Source: Thermomucor indicae-seudaticae
Taxonomy: Eukaryota > Mucoromycota > Mucoromycetes > Mucorales > Lichtheimiaceae
Assembly: GCA_000787465.1 (NCBI GenBank)
Contig: JSYX01000355.1
Coordinates: 1-35,106 of the forward strand
Length of the DNA: 35,106 nt
Reading direction: 5' to 3'
Shown here: positions 1-9,436 of the stretch, in pieces
How positions within the stretch are numbered: position 1 is the stretch's first letter
Layout of the letters: every line of letters starts with the position of its first letter
Translations under genes and position numbers: made by a program
The notes under the pieces: model-generated
The model's input: only the letters and a program-made list of their open reading frames with translations
What the model was told of the DNA's origin: nothing
Database searches by the model: none

Positions 1-56
1 TCGTCAATGGGCTCACCAATGACATTAACGATACGACCAAAAACTTCTTTCTCTAG
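1..56 (-). pseudogene. ATP synthase F1 beta-subunit-like fragment, cut by the window edge
   Basis: Read on the minus strand, the first 56 bases translate to an 18-residue stretch containing GRIVNVIGEPID. This matches the conserved segment of mitochondrial ATP synthase beta (ATP2 family), where the usual wording is GRI-NVIGEPIDERG. The residues just before it (LEKEVF) differ from the usual PVGPETL. An in-frame TAG follows immediately further upstream on that strand, and no N-terminal ATP2 coding sequence is visible between 57 and about 600. The gene would continue off the left edge. It may be an exon behind an intron acceptor (the preceding bases end in TAG) or a degenerate copy. The segment is short, so I favour a fragment without being certain. 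Confidence 0.4.
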
Positions 57-1722
57 CTTCTTCGCTTATGTTACTAACCATGGATTACTTCAGACGGCTT
101 CTCGTAAACTACGAGTAAAATCTCTACTATGTCAAGCATCTGATTTCTCAACACAAAATATAGAGAGTTGAAACACCAATTTGCTCGCCTGATGTTTGGG
201 TAGGAAGACACTTGCATGTGGGAAGCATCCGAATGCTCTTCCAATCACCGGCATCAAGACTTTGCCCAAGCTTATGGCTTAATTTTACATAGGATTCTTG
301 CAACTGCAAGGAGTCGAAGCAACCCGACGAACCCCTTATTGATCAACTTGGACGTCTCTGCAGCATAGTGTCACCAGTATGACGGGCTTTGCCTCTTGTT
401 TATCCAAACTGTGAACGTGCACGTTCTAATGAGACCAACTAGTTGGGGTAAGGCACGATTAGTTACGCTATAATGCGATTACACCAGTTTATGAAGAAAA
501 CGTTCAGTCATAAAAGGGCAATGTTAAGAGAAACGATCGCCTACCGCTCAATCGATGAGCAGTGATCTGTGTATTTATATGATCTTCTTTGTGCAATAAG
601 GCGCTCGTTGGCAGACTATCTAAATACAGGATGATGCGCCGACACCCGTTGTCACACACAGCGTAGCTTAAACGACTACACAAATCCACCATGACCTAGC
701 TCTTCACTGCGGTTTTATGCCATTCTGAGTCATCTGGACCATACTTTGGTGTTCCACACAAATTCATCATGTCATTTCTCGTTCAACTGAACTTGATTAT
801 GTTTGCTCACTTGTGCCCACAGGATGGAGAGTGGCAGAGAGCAGAGGCACGGAGAGGATATGCATAGAGTTTGTGTTGTGCAACCACATGGAGACAACTA
901 AGTATGGATAGCGTAAAATTCAAGAATAGCAGAAATATGCATTTAATCAACAGGACTTCTGTGGGCCAAGATTTTCAATAAATTAAAAGGTACCGCTCTT
1001 CACATCTTTCCACTTTTGCTTCCATTCTCTGTCCATCAACTACAGTATTCTTCGCCCACAGTTAATGCTACGAGTAAGTAAACCGTCGTCGAAGCATCTC
1101 ATCCCATTATTCGTTGCGATGGAAGCTAAAACTGTCCCGCTGTCAAAACAGAGAATCACCGGGAAGTCATCCAGTCGCGGTCTGCTTGGGTTTGAAAAGA
1201 AAAAGGACTTGATAAAAAAAACCTGGCTAGAGTAAGAGTCAGCAGTGATTGAAATGCATAGACTACATAAAAGACTGACCAAAGTAGCCATTAAAGGGTT
1301 CGATATGGCATGCTTCTTCACTCTGTGGCCTACCTCGGTAATGCCCTCCGGCAAGTTGTGCCTTGCTGGTAAGCTCATAAGTTTTTATTTGAGAGTGGCA
1401 CAACTCTAATTTTGGTTTGAACCGTCACAGCACCATTTTTGACGTCATGCCATGTCAGAGTGCTACGCCGTTGCCTGGCTCTGCTGTCTAATTTGGAATC
1501 GCGTGGACTTTCCATGTGGCTCGACGCCTCCAAATTTTGGGTCTGTCTAGTACTTTTCACATTAACGAGAAAGTGTTGCAACCGAAATCCATGCACGACG
1601 TCAACTGCCAGTTCACTCTAAGCTGACCCTGGCCGCCTTGTCTGCCATATATCAAAAATGCAACTGCTCCTATCCTATAAATTCAACAACTTGGCGATGC
1701 TCTCACAATGTTTCTCTATTAA
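57..1722. other. Region without a supportable gene
   Basis: I see no conserved protein or RNA gene here. The longest open stretch is on the minus strand from an ATG at 1378, beginning MSLPARHNLPEGITEVGHR. It runs into low-complexity hydrophobic codons and carries intron-like signals (GTCAGT near 1282, a CAG acceptor near 1181), but splicing them gives an early stop, so no model is offered. Composition is AT-rich and similar to other intergenic DNA in the window. Confidence 0.5.
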
Positions 1723-2138
1723 GTAAGTATAATTGCGTCCGAACTTTCTAGATTGTATTTGTACTCACTTTAAGTCCTCATAAAGAAGAAACCTAGTGGT
1801 CTGATCCTTTGAATGAATTCATCATTCCTCTGAAAAGAGCCCTTTATTAGAAAAAACAAAAAAGGTAAGTTCCTTGGTTACAGGACTACCTGCTTAGATC
1901 AGTTCTGACCTCAAGTTCACTTAGAAAAAAAACAAAAAAATTAAAAAAGAAAAGTAATTATCATGGTGTCTAAACTTGCTAAGCTGGACTTGTTCTAACA
2001 TTGAGTTCAAATAGAAATAAAAAAGAAAACGAAGAACTCGGTGATAGGCGCCTAATCGTTACAAAAATAAGAGACGTAAGTACTCATATTCTTGTATTTT
2101 ATCACTCTGCTAGTGCCCTGATGACGGTTCTCTATTAG
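1723..2138 (+). other. Array of four intron-like units with short A-rich exons (first half)
   Basis: Four consecutive segments have all the marks of spliceosomal introns: 1723-1850, 1865-1924, 1954-2014 and 2076-2138. Each begins GTAAGT or GTAATT and ends TAG; three of them are 60-63 nt. They carry CTGAC, CTAAC or CTGAT about 18-25 nt before the acceptor, like the introns of the real genes here. The exons between them are only 14, 29 and 61 nt and consist mostly of A (1851-1864, 1925-1953, 2015-2075). If coding, they would specify lysine runs, but 2015-2075 contains stops in several frames. It could be a non-coding transcript, a decayed lysine-rich gene, or a tandemly duplicated exon-intron unit. 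No snoRNA could be placed confidently inside the introns. Confidence 0.45.
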
Positions 2139-2385
2139 AACAAAAAGAACAAGTCGTCTGATCAATCAAGTTTGATGCTGACCAAACGGTTTGCCGGGCA
2201 AGCCCCATGGACATCCATGTCTGCAGCACGTAAACGACTGGTTTCAAGGATCCTAATCTCATACCTTCAGTTCCTGCAAGATGACGCCCAAAGCCTTATT
2301 CCTGGTGCATGTCAATATCTTTTCTGAAAGCCCCGATACGCCATCCGCGCTTCCATTCGCTGCAACTTCAGTCCAAGGGAGCTTC

Positions 2386-2767
2386 AAGATTTGTATCGCG
2401 CCCGATGCTCTCTCGGTTGTATAAAAAGTCCCCAGATCAGGCAGGCAACGCTACTCAAATGTTCAAGATTGTACAAATGCCTTGGCAGGAAGACACGGGC
2501 TTATGGAAAAGGGACACCTCCACTTTTGGCGCTCTGCTCCACTGATGCAAGAGTCACAAGCTGACGTCATGAAGCAGGAGCAAGAACCTTCCGACTGACT
2601 GTTACAAGGATTACACATTGTCCAACAATGTCTTTCCTCGACATCCTGAGACAGCGACAAGCCCGCCGCCGCCGCCGCTGTCCCGTCCAACGAATCTTTC
2701 GTATCATGAGCTCCTACAAGATTTGGGTCAAGACTCCTGATGCTCAAGAACATTTCTCGGTTGTACC
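2386..2767 (+). repeat. Degenerate direct repeat pair about 330 bp apart
   Basis: The stretches 2386-2422 and 2718-2767 both begin AAGATTTG and both contain CCYGATGCTC followed by TCTCGGTTGTA. Translated, they share the skeleton K-I-x(4,5)-P-D-A-x-S-V-V, with a few extra codons in the second copy. This suggests an old tandem duplication of a short coding segment. The parent gene is not recognised. Confidence 0.4.
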
Positions 2768-2789
2768 CCGCACGTTCAAGAACAGATAA
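2628..2789 (+). CDS. Short unrecognised ORF, 53 aa, possibly relict
   Basis: An ATG at 2628 opens a 53-codon frame. It has an arginine block from a CCG/CGC repeat (residues about 12-17), then a segment with KIWVKTPDA and FSVVPRTF. No family is recognised. The second half resembles the direct repeat found upstream, and the frame ends just before the ABC-transporter scrap. It lacks clear splice context and a neighbouring partner, so it may be a remnant rather than an expressed gene. Confidence 0.15.
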   Translation: MSFLDILRQRQARRRRRCPVQRIFRIMSSYKIWVKTPDAQEHFSVVPRTFKNR

Positions 2790-2849
2790 TTGCATCTTTT
2801 GAATGAGGGTCGGGCATAGTCTGACCCGCCCATCTCGCTTCGCTTACGG

Positions 2850-3030
2850 GTTCCCCTTGGTGCAGGCAAGACCACCTGATTATTGGACGTTCTCGCTCGT
2901 CGCAAAGTCATTGGCAAAGACGTGGGACGCATCTATTTCAACAATGAAGCATTGATGAACGACTTTGAGCGCACCACTGGTTCCGAGGTTGACGTTTACC
3001 GAAAGCAGCACTCGAGCGAAGATCCCCCTG
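2850..3030 (+). pseudogene. Fragment of a PDR-type ABC transporter nucleotide-binding domain
   Basis: The plus frame reads GAGKTT, then a TGA stop, then LLDVLARRKVIGK, GRIYFNNEALMNDFER and TTG. In pleiotropic-drug-resistance (PDR/ABCG full-size) transporters the second Walker A is normally GAGKTTLLDVLA-RK, followed by G-I-NN-FER-TGY-EQ-DVH. The order and spacing match, apart from one inserted stop codon directly after Walker A. After FERTTG the sequence drifts (SEVDVYRKQ) and no signature motif, Walker B or membrane segment follows. This is about 60 codons of a gene of roughly 1,400-1,500, so it is a broken insertion or duplication remnant. Confidence 0.7.
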
Positions 3031-3263
3031 ACATGGACCCGTTAATGCTGGATTGTCCGAAAATCATTTCGGACGCCCTGTTTTGTTTGTTTGAATGCTT
3101 GCCAAGTCAGGGCCGACCGCGGGCCACAACACGGCGGGGGATTGGGTGGGCGGGGCGCGACGATCGCGACTCGCGATGGTAAGTCCTACTACTTTCAATA
3201 TCCGTGTTTTCAGACGGTCACTAATTGCAACTGGCTTTTATGCGGTCTTTGATACCAGGTCGT

Positions 3264-3299
3264 GAGGTGCCCCGCTTCGGGCACCTCGAGGGGTTTTTT
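3264..3299 (+). other. Strong GC hairpin followed by T6
   Basis: GAGGTGCCC (3264-3272) pairs perfectly with GGGCACCTC (3279-3287) across a six-base loop, followed by GAGGGG and six T (3294-3299). In shape it looks like an intrinsic terminator. In a eukaryote it could instead serve as a pol III-type end signal or be a GC-palindrome insertion. No pol III gene with recognisable A and B boxes is visible upstream. Confidence 0.5.
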
Positions 3300-3359
3300 C
3301 TGCCGCCTTTTTCCCCTTTTATACCCAAAAAAGATAAAAAATATACAGATAAGCGAAAA

Positions 3360-3761
3360 GTAAATGCACTTGTGTTTCTCTCGTTATCTGCGGCCAGCAG
3401 CAACTAACATTGAATCTCGATTCAGAAAAATTCAGTCCATTGTAATTCGTCTCGTTATCTCCGGCAGGTCCTGACGTTTCATCTTATTGCAGAAAAAAAT
3501 CAAAAAAAATTATGAAAACAAGAAAATTATAAAGTAAGTATCTTGGTTTTTGAATTTCTCATTCATGTAATGCTCTAACAATGGCTTTCTATTAGAAAAA
3601 AGCAAAAGCTAAAAAAGTAAGTTATCTGTCTTTCTGAATTGAGTTTTCCAGCGATTCACTGACAATTGTTTTCCGTTAGACCAAAATTAAAAATGTTGAA
3701 ACTAAGGGCAGCGTCAGCCAAAATGGCGCGGTTGGGCGGTGGGCACCATCCAGGGATATGA
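3360..3761 (+). other. Second half of the A-rich microexon array, ending in an open lysine-rich frame
   Basis: Intron-like segments lie at 3360-3425 (with ACTAAC before a TTCAG end), 3442-3492, 3534-3595 (62 nt, CTAAC, TTAG) and 3617-3679 (63 nt, CTGAC, TTAG). The exons between are 16, 41 and 21 nt and very A-rich. Joining 3493-3533, 3596-3616 and 3680-3761 keeps one frame open across both introns. It reads as a lysine-rich peptide (KKIKKNYENKK then KKQKLKKPKLK) ending GGGHHPGI and a TGA at 3759-3761. A shared motif CTCGTTATCT-CGGC occurs at about 3379 and 3451, pointing to local duplication. No protein family is recognised and no start is assigned. Confidence 0.45.
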
Positions 3762-4160
3762 GCCGCGGTCGGTCGCTTTTTTGGTTTCGTTTTCTTACAG
3801 GCTGGCCGCTTCCTTCCCCCCGTCCCTCACGGGGCCGGGGTTGTATTTTTTTCTCCATTTTGTATACCCCAAAAAAAGGCGGCAGCCCCTTTTTTGATGT
3901 ACTTCTTTGGCTCTGGGTAGGAGGGAAAAAACGAGGATCCCGGCAAGGGCTATTGGTGGAAGAGGTCTTTCGGGTCGGTGGCGGGCTGGCGGAGGGGACC
4001 CCTCTGAAGCACAGCTAGCCTTGGTACCGGGGACTTTTTTCCTTTTTGTGTGTTCTGCGTGTAAAGAGTGCTCACCTGTTTCTCTTCCCCCGTAGGGCGT
4101 GTGTGTTTTATATACTAACTATCGCTGCTTCCATTACTTATTTCACAGCTCCGAGGCAAG
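3762..4160 (+). other. GC-rich segment with small hairpins, no supportable gene
   Basis: This stretch contains a CCCCGT/ACGGGG hairpin (3818-3834, loop CCCTC) and a T-rich run. Near the end, a TACTAAC branch-point-like sequence (about 4119) is followed by TTTCACAG (to 4148), which looks like an intron 3' end. Open frames here are short and not recognisable. Confidence 0.35.
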
Positions 4161-4171
4161 GCTTTTCGACT

Positions 4172-4700
4172 TGGAATGGCGGAACCAGCGAAGTATCTTT
4201 TGCATTGTTTCTCGAAGGAACTTGGGCATCATGACTCACTGTCTCTGTTCCATAGGTGTTTTTCAGAGATTGAAGTTAAGTACACCATGGGGAGGGTCCA
4301 TTCTGGCAGCATACTGACTACATTTTGTTAGGGCAACAGGTCCGTCCGGGGAGCAAACGTAAGTGCACATGAATTGTTCAAACTCGTATATTACGGATTT
4401 CACTAACTTCTTAGTATAGGTTGTTTGCTCCCCGAGTCCACTTTCTCGGGTCCCTCTCTTGGGATCTGGGAAAGTGGACCGGGATTTACCGGCGAGGTGG
4501 GACCGGTGCTATTATTACTTTTGGTGCGTTTATTTCCCGAATAACTCAAATAACAATAGCTAACCGAGATTTATTTATTTTTTTTCTAGTCGATGAATTG
4601 CAGGGGACAAAGGTACGTTGAATGATCCTGTGGAATTTTTGTCATGCATGTATATTTAACTTTTTTGTTTTCTGTTATAGTAACCTCTGGGAAGCATCGA
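4172..4700 (+). other. Possible spliced structured transcript with inverted repeats
   Basis: Several intron signals follow one another: an acceptor at 4148, a clear intron at 4359-4419 (GTAAGT, CACTAAC, TATAG), an acceptor at about 4590 (TTTTTTCTAG), and an intron from GTACGT at about 4614 to TTATAG at 4680. Exon sequence carries perfect inverted repeats: GGGGAGCAAAC (4348-4358) with GTTTGCTCCCC (4423-4433), and GTCCACTTTC (4436-4445) with GAAAGTGGAC (4470-4479). A 51-codon frame starts at the ATG near 4176 (MAEPAKYLLHCF) and ends in TAG near 4331, before the hairpins. Nothing in it is recognised. A structured RNA, a decayed gene and an inverted-repeat insertion all remain possible. Confidence 0.35.
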
Positions 4701-6338
4701 GGTTTCTTTATGGGGCCAGGATGTGATTCCGTACTTGGGGCGCATACCAGTTTATATGGGACGTGAGACGAATCGGAGGCGGGGTCATCCCAAGGGTTAC
4801 CGAGTCTTCTCTTTTCGTTCGACGAGCTTCCAGCCTTGCAATAGACAGATAGTACGTTGTTCTAGCATGTGGCCTATTGAAATAGTCATTCATGCTCACC
4901 AACGCTTTGTGTTGTAGTGTGTATCGGCGGCCAGGTTAAGGCCCCCAATCATATCGGTTCAAGGATGCATTTCGACCTCTGTTGATTCGTAAGACATCCG
5001 AGGCCGTACTTGGTCATTTCTTATGGCGGTTGGCGTTCACGTCCCTCGTGGCGGTCTGTCTCGTCGGGTATTCACGGATGTCGTTGCTTGGCAAAACTGG
5101 TTGCTCTCCACATATGATGAATTCGTCTACAGTCACAATTTGATATTAAATCATGTTCATTTACGTCATGTGGACGATATTCTGATAATTCTCTTCCTTT
5201 ATTTTATTCTTTTGTTGATCAATGGCCAACCGCTCCAGACAGCTGTTACCGTTACGGAAGCCCTTCTCGGGTGATTACGCGTCTTATAAGGACTGCCGAT
5301 AGTCTAGTCAGCGTCATGGTAGACATCCTGTGAGTTTCCCCGTCGAACATGCGATCAAGCAGCCAAACCGAGTGCTTTACGACGTGACAGGTACTGATAC
5401 CGCAAGCATATCTCAATCTCCGGAAGAAAGGATTACTAACTTGATGACTTTGACTGAATAATTAGTTTGACGAGAGGAAGTGCCGTCAATGATACTATTG
5501 CTTAAAATATCGTCCATGGCCAAGCGTTGGTATGTGAATCTTCTGTTTCGGTGCGTTCACTTTTGGCGTAACGCAGCTGTCCGATATAGCGAGCGGCCAC
5601 TGTAGCGTTACCGGTTTCTTGAAACATCGCTGACTGCGATATATGCCTCTGGTATTCATTTCTGATGACCGTTCGAGCCAGTTATCATATTCAAGAATTA
5701 CAGGTAAATGTATCAAGTGGTTTTGGAATACGAACTTATTGATAATATTGCAGGAGCTCTCTGGTCGCCCAACGAGCTGTTTCCGAAAAACCGATTTATG
5801 GATTCGTTTATAGATAGTGCAGAATATTATTCGAACGGGTATTATATATATTTGAGAGTGGATATGCACGAAAGGTTTATTAGCTGCTTGTAACAAATCA
5901 TTGTTCAAATGTTGGATCTCTTGGTTTTACCCCGAGAACAAGTGAAGAGAGTGAGAGTTAAATAGTCAACGTGTGTCTTCCGTCAGGGTCGGCGTCAGTC
6001 ATCACGCCCGTTATCTATGCGCCCTGAATAGCTGGTTGGCTTGGTCAGGTTGTCCGTCGGTTAAAGCTGTATCCTCAAGTGCGGATAGCACTGCACGTTC
6101 ATAGCAAGAAATTGGATCGAGAACAAGGAATAATGTGTTTTTGATATCACGTCTCTAACGAGGTATCTAGATCAGACCGCAAGAGGGCTACGAGGCAATT
6201 TTTCAAGGCTCATCGTCGTGGGATAATGACGACCCAAGGTAAATTGCAATCGACAAGAAGCTGCCAACAAGTGACTTGACTGCTTTTGCATTACTGCAAC
6301 TGCAACTTTATTTTTTATCTTTGGTCTCCACCGCCGCA
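4701..6338. other. Region without a recognisable gene; mtIF2 upstream sequence at its end
   Basis: Moderate open frames exist on both strands (for example plus 5023-5274 and minus 5495-5908), but none shows a family signature, and neighbouring frames are broken by stops. The texture suggests old, decayed coding or mobile DNA. The last few hundred bases must contain the promoter and leader of the mitochondrial IF2 gene. No clear TATA box is seen there. Confidence 0.4.
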
Positions 6339-7140
6339 ATGAGTGGCCAACGTGTTTTGCTGTTATGCAGCAGCGGGCCACGATCCATTACTGTAGCACG
6401 ACGACGCATCGACCACCACCCTTTCATACTCCTTTCGCAACGACGGTCATTGCGACATTCAACCGTTTGCTTCAAGGAAAACAACAACAAGGACAAGGCT
6501 TCATTAGGACGCATAGCGGGTCTCGAAGCTTTGCTGAAAGGCGGCAGTAACAAAAAGATTACCAAAACCAATTGGTCCAGACCAGCCGATTTCACACCTT
6601 CGTCTTCTTCACCAAAGAAACAACAGCAGAAGAAGAAGCCTGCGAGAGATCCTGCACCGCCACCACCAGCAGCAGGACAACGTCGTGTACCACCTGCTTC
6701 TAGGGACTGGACGAGACCGACTGCAGACGATTTAGCAGCCACGGCAGAGGACATTACAGAGGATGGCCTCGGTCGGCGTGCACCCAAGAAGCTCAGTCAT
6801 GGCAAGGAGAAACGCCCGATCGACAAGCCGGTTCGCAGTAAAAAGGAAGACGAGGAGCTGGCGGCCAAGTTGAGACAAGAGGAACAGGCTTTGCAACATT
6901 TGGCCGAGAAAAAGGCGAAAAAGAAGCAGCAGCAAGAGGAGGCTGTCCAGATGCGCGATGTGTATATACCGCAGGTGATCAATGTGGCCAACTTGGCGCG
7001 TGTCCTCGGTGTGCGACTAGGTAAAGTCAATGGAGAAAAAGAAACATAAGCAAGGGGGTTCTAAGGGAATCATCATAGAGAAATTGGTCGAGGCGATGGA
7101 AGCGCTTGGGATGGAGAACATTTTGCATGATAAAAGTAAG

Positions 7141-7180
<40 letters not shown>

Positions 7181-9278
7181 TGTGTGTATGTATCTATATA
7201 TGGGAGCGCGTTTCGTTATAACGACGATCATTTAGTGCTCAATGCGGACGAGTCGAGCTTACTGGCGATGCAGTTGAATATGAATCCGATTGTCGACGGG
7301 CGGCAAGGACTTGACCTGTTTCCTCAGTAAGTCCCAAAAGAGATAAAGCGTTGTCTAAGGGAGAGGGGGGTTCTGACGATGTACGACTAGACCGCCCCCA
7401 GCGGATCCAAGTAGTTTACCTCCACGACCGCCTGTGGTGACCATCATGGGCCATGTTGATCATGGCAAGACGACGTTGTTGGATACATTGCGCAAGACAT
7501 CCGTGGCCGCTGGAGAAGCGGGTGGGATTACACAGCATATTGGTGCATTTTCAGGTAATCCCGGTCGTCTTTGTGTGTTTGGTCCAGTGCAACTCATGAT
7601 ACAATGCAGTACAGTTGCCGTCCAAAAAGACCATTACATTCCTCGATACGCCGGGCCACGCCGCGTTTTCAGCGATGCGGGCACGGGGCGCGCAAGTGAC
7701 GGATATCGTTGTGCTTGTGGTGGCGGCTGACGATGGCGTGATGCCGCAGACCGAAGAAGCGATTCAGCACGCGCAGAGCGCCGGGGTGCCGATCGTGGTG
7801 GCGATCAACAAGTGTGACAAACCGGGTGTGGACCCGTCCCGTGTGAAGCAGGACTTGGCACGGTACAATGTGCACCTGGAAGAGATCGGCGGCGACGTGC
7901 CTGCGGTGGAGGTCTCCGGGCTGACGGGCCAGAACCTGGACCAGCTCGAGGAGACGATTGTGACGTTATCCGAAGTGCTGGAGCTACGTGCTGAACGCGA
8001 GGGGATCAAGGCGGAAGGCGTGGTGATTGAGTCGCAAGTGGAAAAGGGACGCGGGAATGTGGCGACGGTGCTGGTGCGTCGGGGCACGCTCAAACCCGGC
8101 GCGACGATCGTGGCAGGACGAACGTGGTGTAAAGTCAGATCGATGACGGATCACCAGGGCAAAGTGGTCAAGGAGGCGCTGCCGGGCACGCCGGTCAAGG
8201 TGATTGGGTGGAAGGAAGTGCCGTCGGCAGGGGATGAGATGTTGGAAGCACCGGACGAGGTCAGTGTCTTGAGAGGCCATGGAACGATTTCTGTGTTTTT
8301 GCTAAGAGCAAAAGTGGGGTGATAATAGAATACAGCCAAGACTGTGGTGGAAAATCGGATTACGCGATACGAGCGAGAGCTACAACTCAAAGATTTACAA
8401 GTGATTAATGACAAGCGGCGGCAGCAACGGGAATTGCTGGAGCAAGAGCGGTTGATAGAGAAAGAGTACAACAAGGAAATGTACATGTATCAGCGCGGAC
8501 TGATTGATACCCCGCCTGAATCGCTGAAGAAGCGGCTGAGTGCGATCCAAGCAAGTCGGGAGGAGCAGGATGCAAGTAGTGGACAGGACGACGGCCGCCT
8601 GGAGTACCGTGTTGTTGTCAAAGGTAAGATATTACCTTCATTATCTGTAGATGAAAAAGTTTACTTAAAACGCGACCAGGCGACGTGAGCGGAACGGTGG
8701 AAGCCGTGGTTGACTGCCTGAACGGGCTGCGGAACAAACAGATCAGTGTCAAGGTGGTCGAAAGTGGGGTGGGCAATATTACGGAGGGCGACATTCAGTT
8801 GGCGGCGGCATGCGAGGGCCATGTGATTGGATTCAACGTGAAGGCCGACAAGCGGATCCAAGCGGAAGCGAGCAAGCGCGGCGTGCAAGTGCGATCCTAT
8901 TCTGTGATTTACAAGCTACTCGAGGAAGTGAAAGACCAACTGAGCGACATGTTGCCGCCCGTGATCACGACCCAGGTTGTTGGGGAAGCGTCTATCCTCC
9001 AGATCTTTGAGATTGGTGTGAAAGGACGCCAGACGCGGCCTGTGGCGGGCTGTCGTGTGACGAACGGCGCGATTCAGCGCAACAACGATGTCCGGATCGT
9101 GCGCGACAAGGAGGTGATCTGGGAAGGCAAACTGGATTCTCTCCGGCAAGTCAAGAAGGATATCACGGAAGCCAAAAAGGGACTTGAATGCGGCATGTCG
9201 TTTGAAGGCTTTAATGATTTCCGTGCTGGAGACGTGATTCAGAGCATACAAAAGATAGAAACAAAACAACGCCTGTAG
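6339..9278 (+). CDS. IFM1: Mitochondrial translation initiation factor IF-2
   Basis: Translational GTPase that brings initiator tRNA to the small mitochondrial ribosomal subunit and promotes subunit joining. Exons: 6339-7020, 7079-7135, 7236-7326, 7391-7554, 7610-8259, 8329-8623, 8680-9278, giving 845 aa. The ATG at 6339 starts a presequence rich in R, S and L, as expected for mitochondrial import. A charged K/E/Q linker follows, then an IF2 N-like segment ([17 protein letters not shown], about 215-240). The G domain has GHVDHGKT (297-304), DTPGH (344-348) and NKCD (398-401). Domains II, III and IV follow, with a charged helical insert near 575-620. Bacterial-type IF2 architecture with introns and a presequence supports a nuclear gene for a mitochondrial protein. 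All seven exons join in frame. It converges with the kinase gene 158 bp downstream. Confidence 0.95.
7141..7187 (+). repeat. Compound TC/TG microsatellite inside mtIF2 intron 2
   Basis: About eleven TC units (7141-7163) run straight into about twelve TG units (to 7187), immediately after the GTAAG donor of intron 2 (7136-7235). The pyrimidine/TG tract lies at the 5' side of the intron, so length changes would move the donor relative to the branch point without altering the protein. Confidence 0.9.
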
Positions 9279-9436
9279 ATATATAATTTTTTTAGCAAAA
9301 GCACAAGAAAACATGTAGAACGTAAATAGGGCTCATGCTTGGTTTTTATTTTTTTTCTTTGCTTTCAATTTGTTGCCAAGTAATTAATGAAAAAAGATAT
9401 GGGGATAAAAGAAGAAGTAATAGTAGTAGTAGGTAA

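Noticed and set aside
2100..2185. C/D-box snoRNA candidate around TGATGAC and CTGA
   Set aside because: Boxes are badly spaced and no terminal stem is seen; it cannot be supported by eye.
5023..5274. HVDDILII string resembling a reverse-transcriptase YxDD box
   Set aside because: The flanking residues lack any other reverse-transcriptase block and the frame is short; probably chance.
6276..6338. Longer N-terminus for mtIF2
   Set aside because: The open frame upstream starts at TTG; the first ATG is 6339 and gives a proper import-like presequence.
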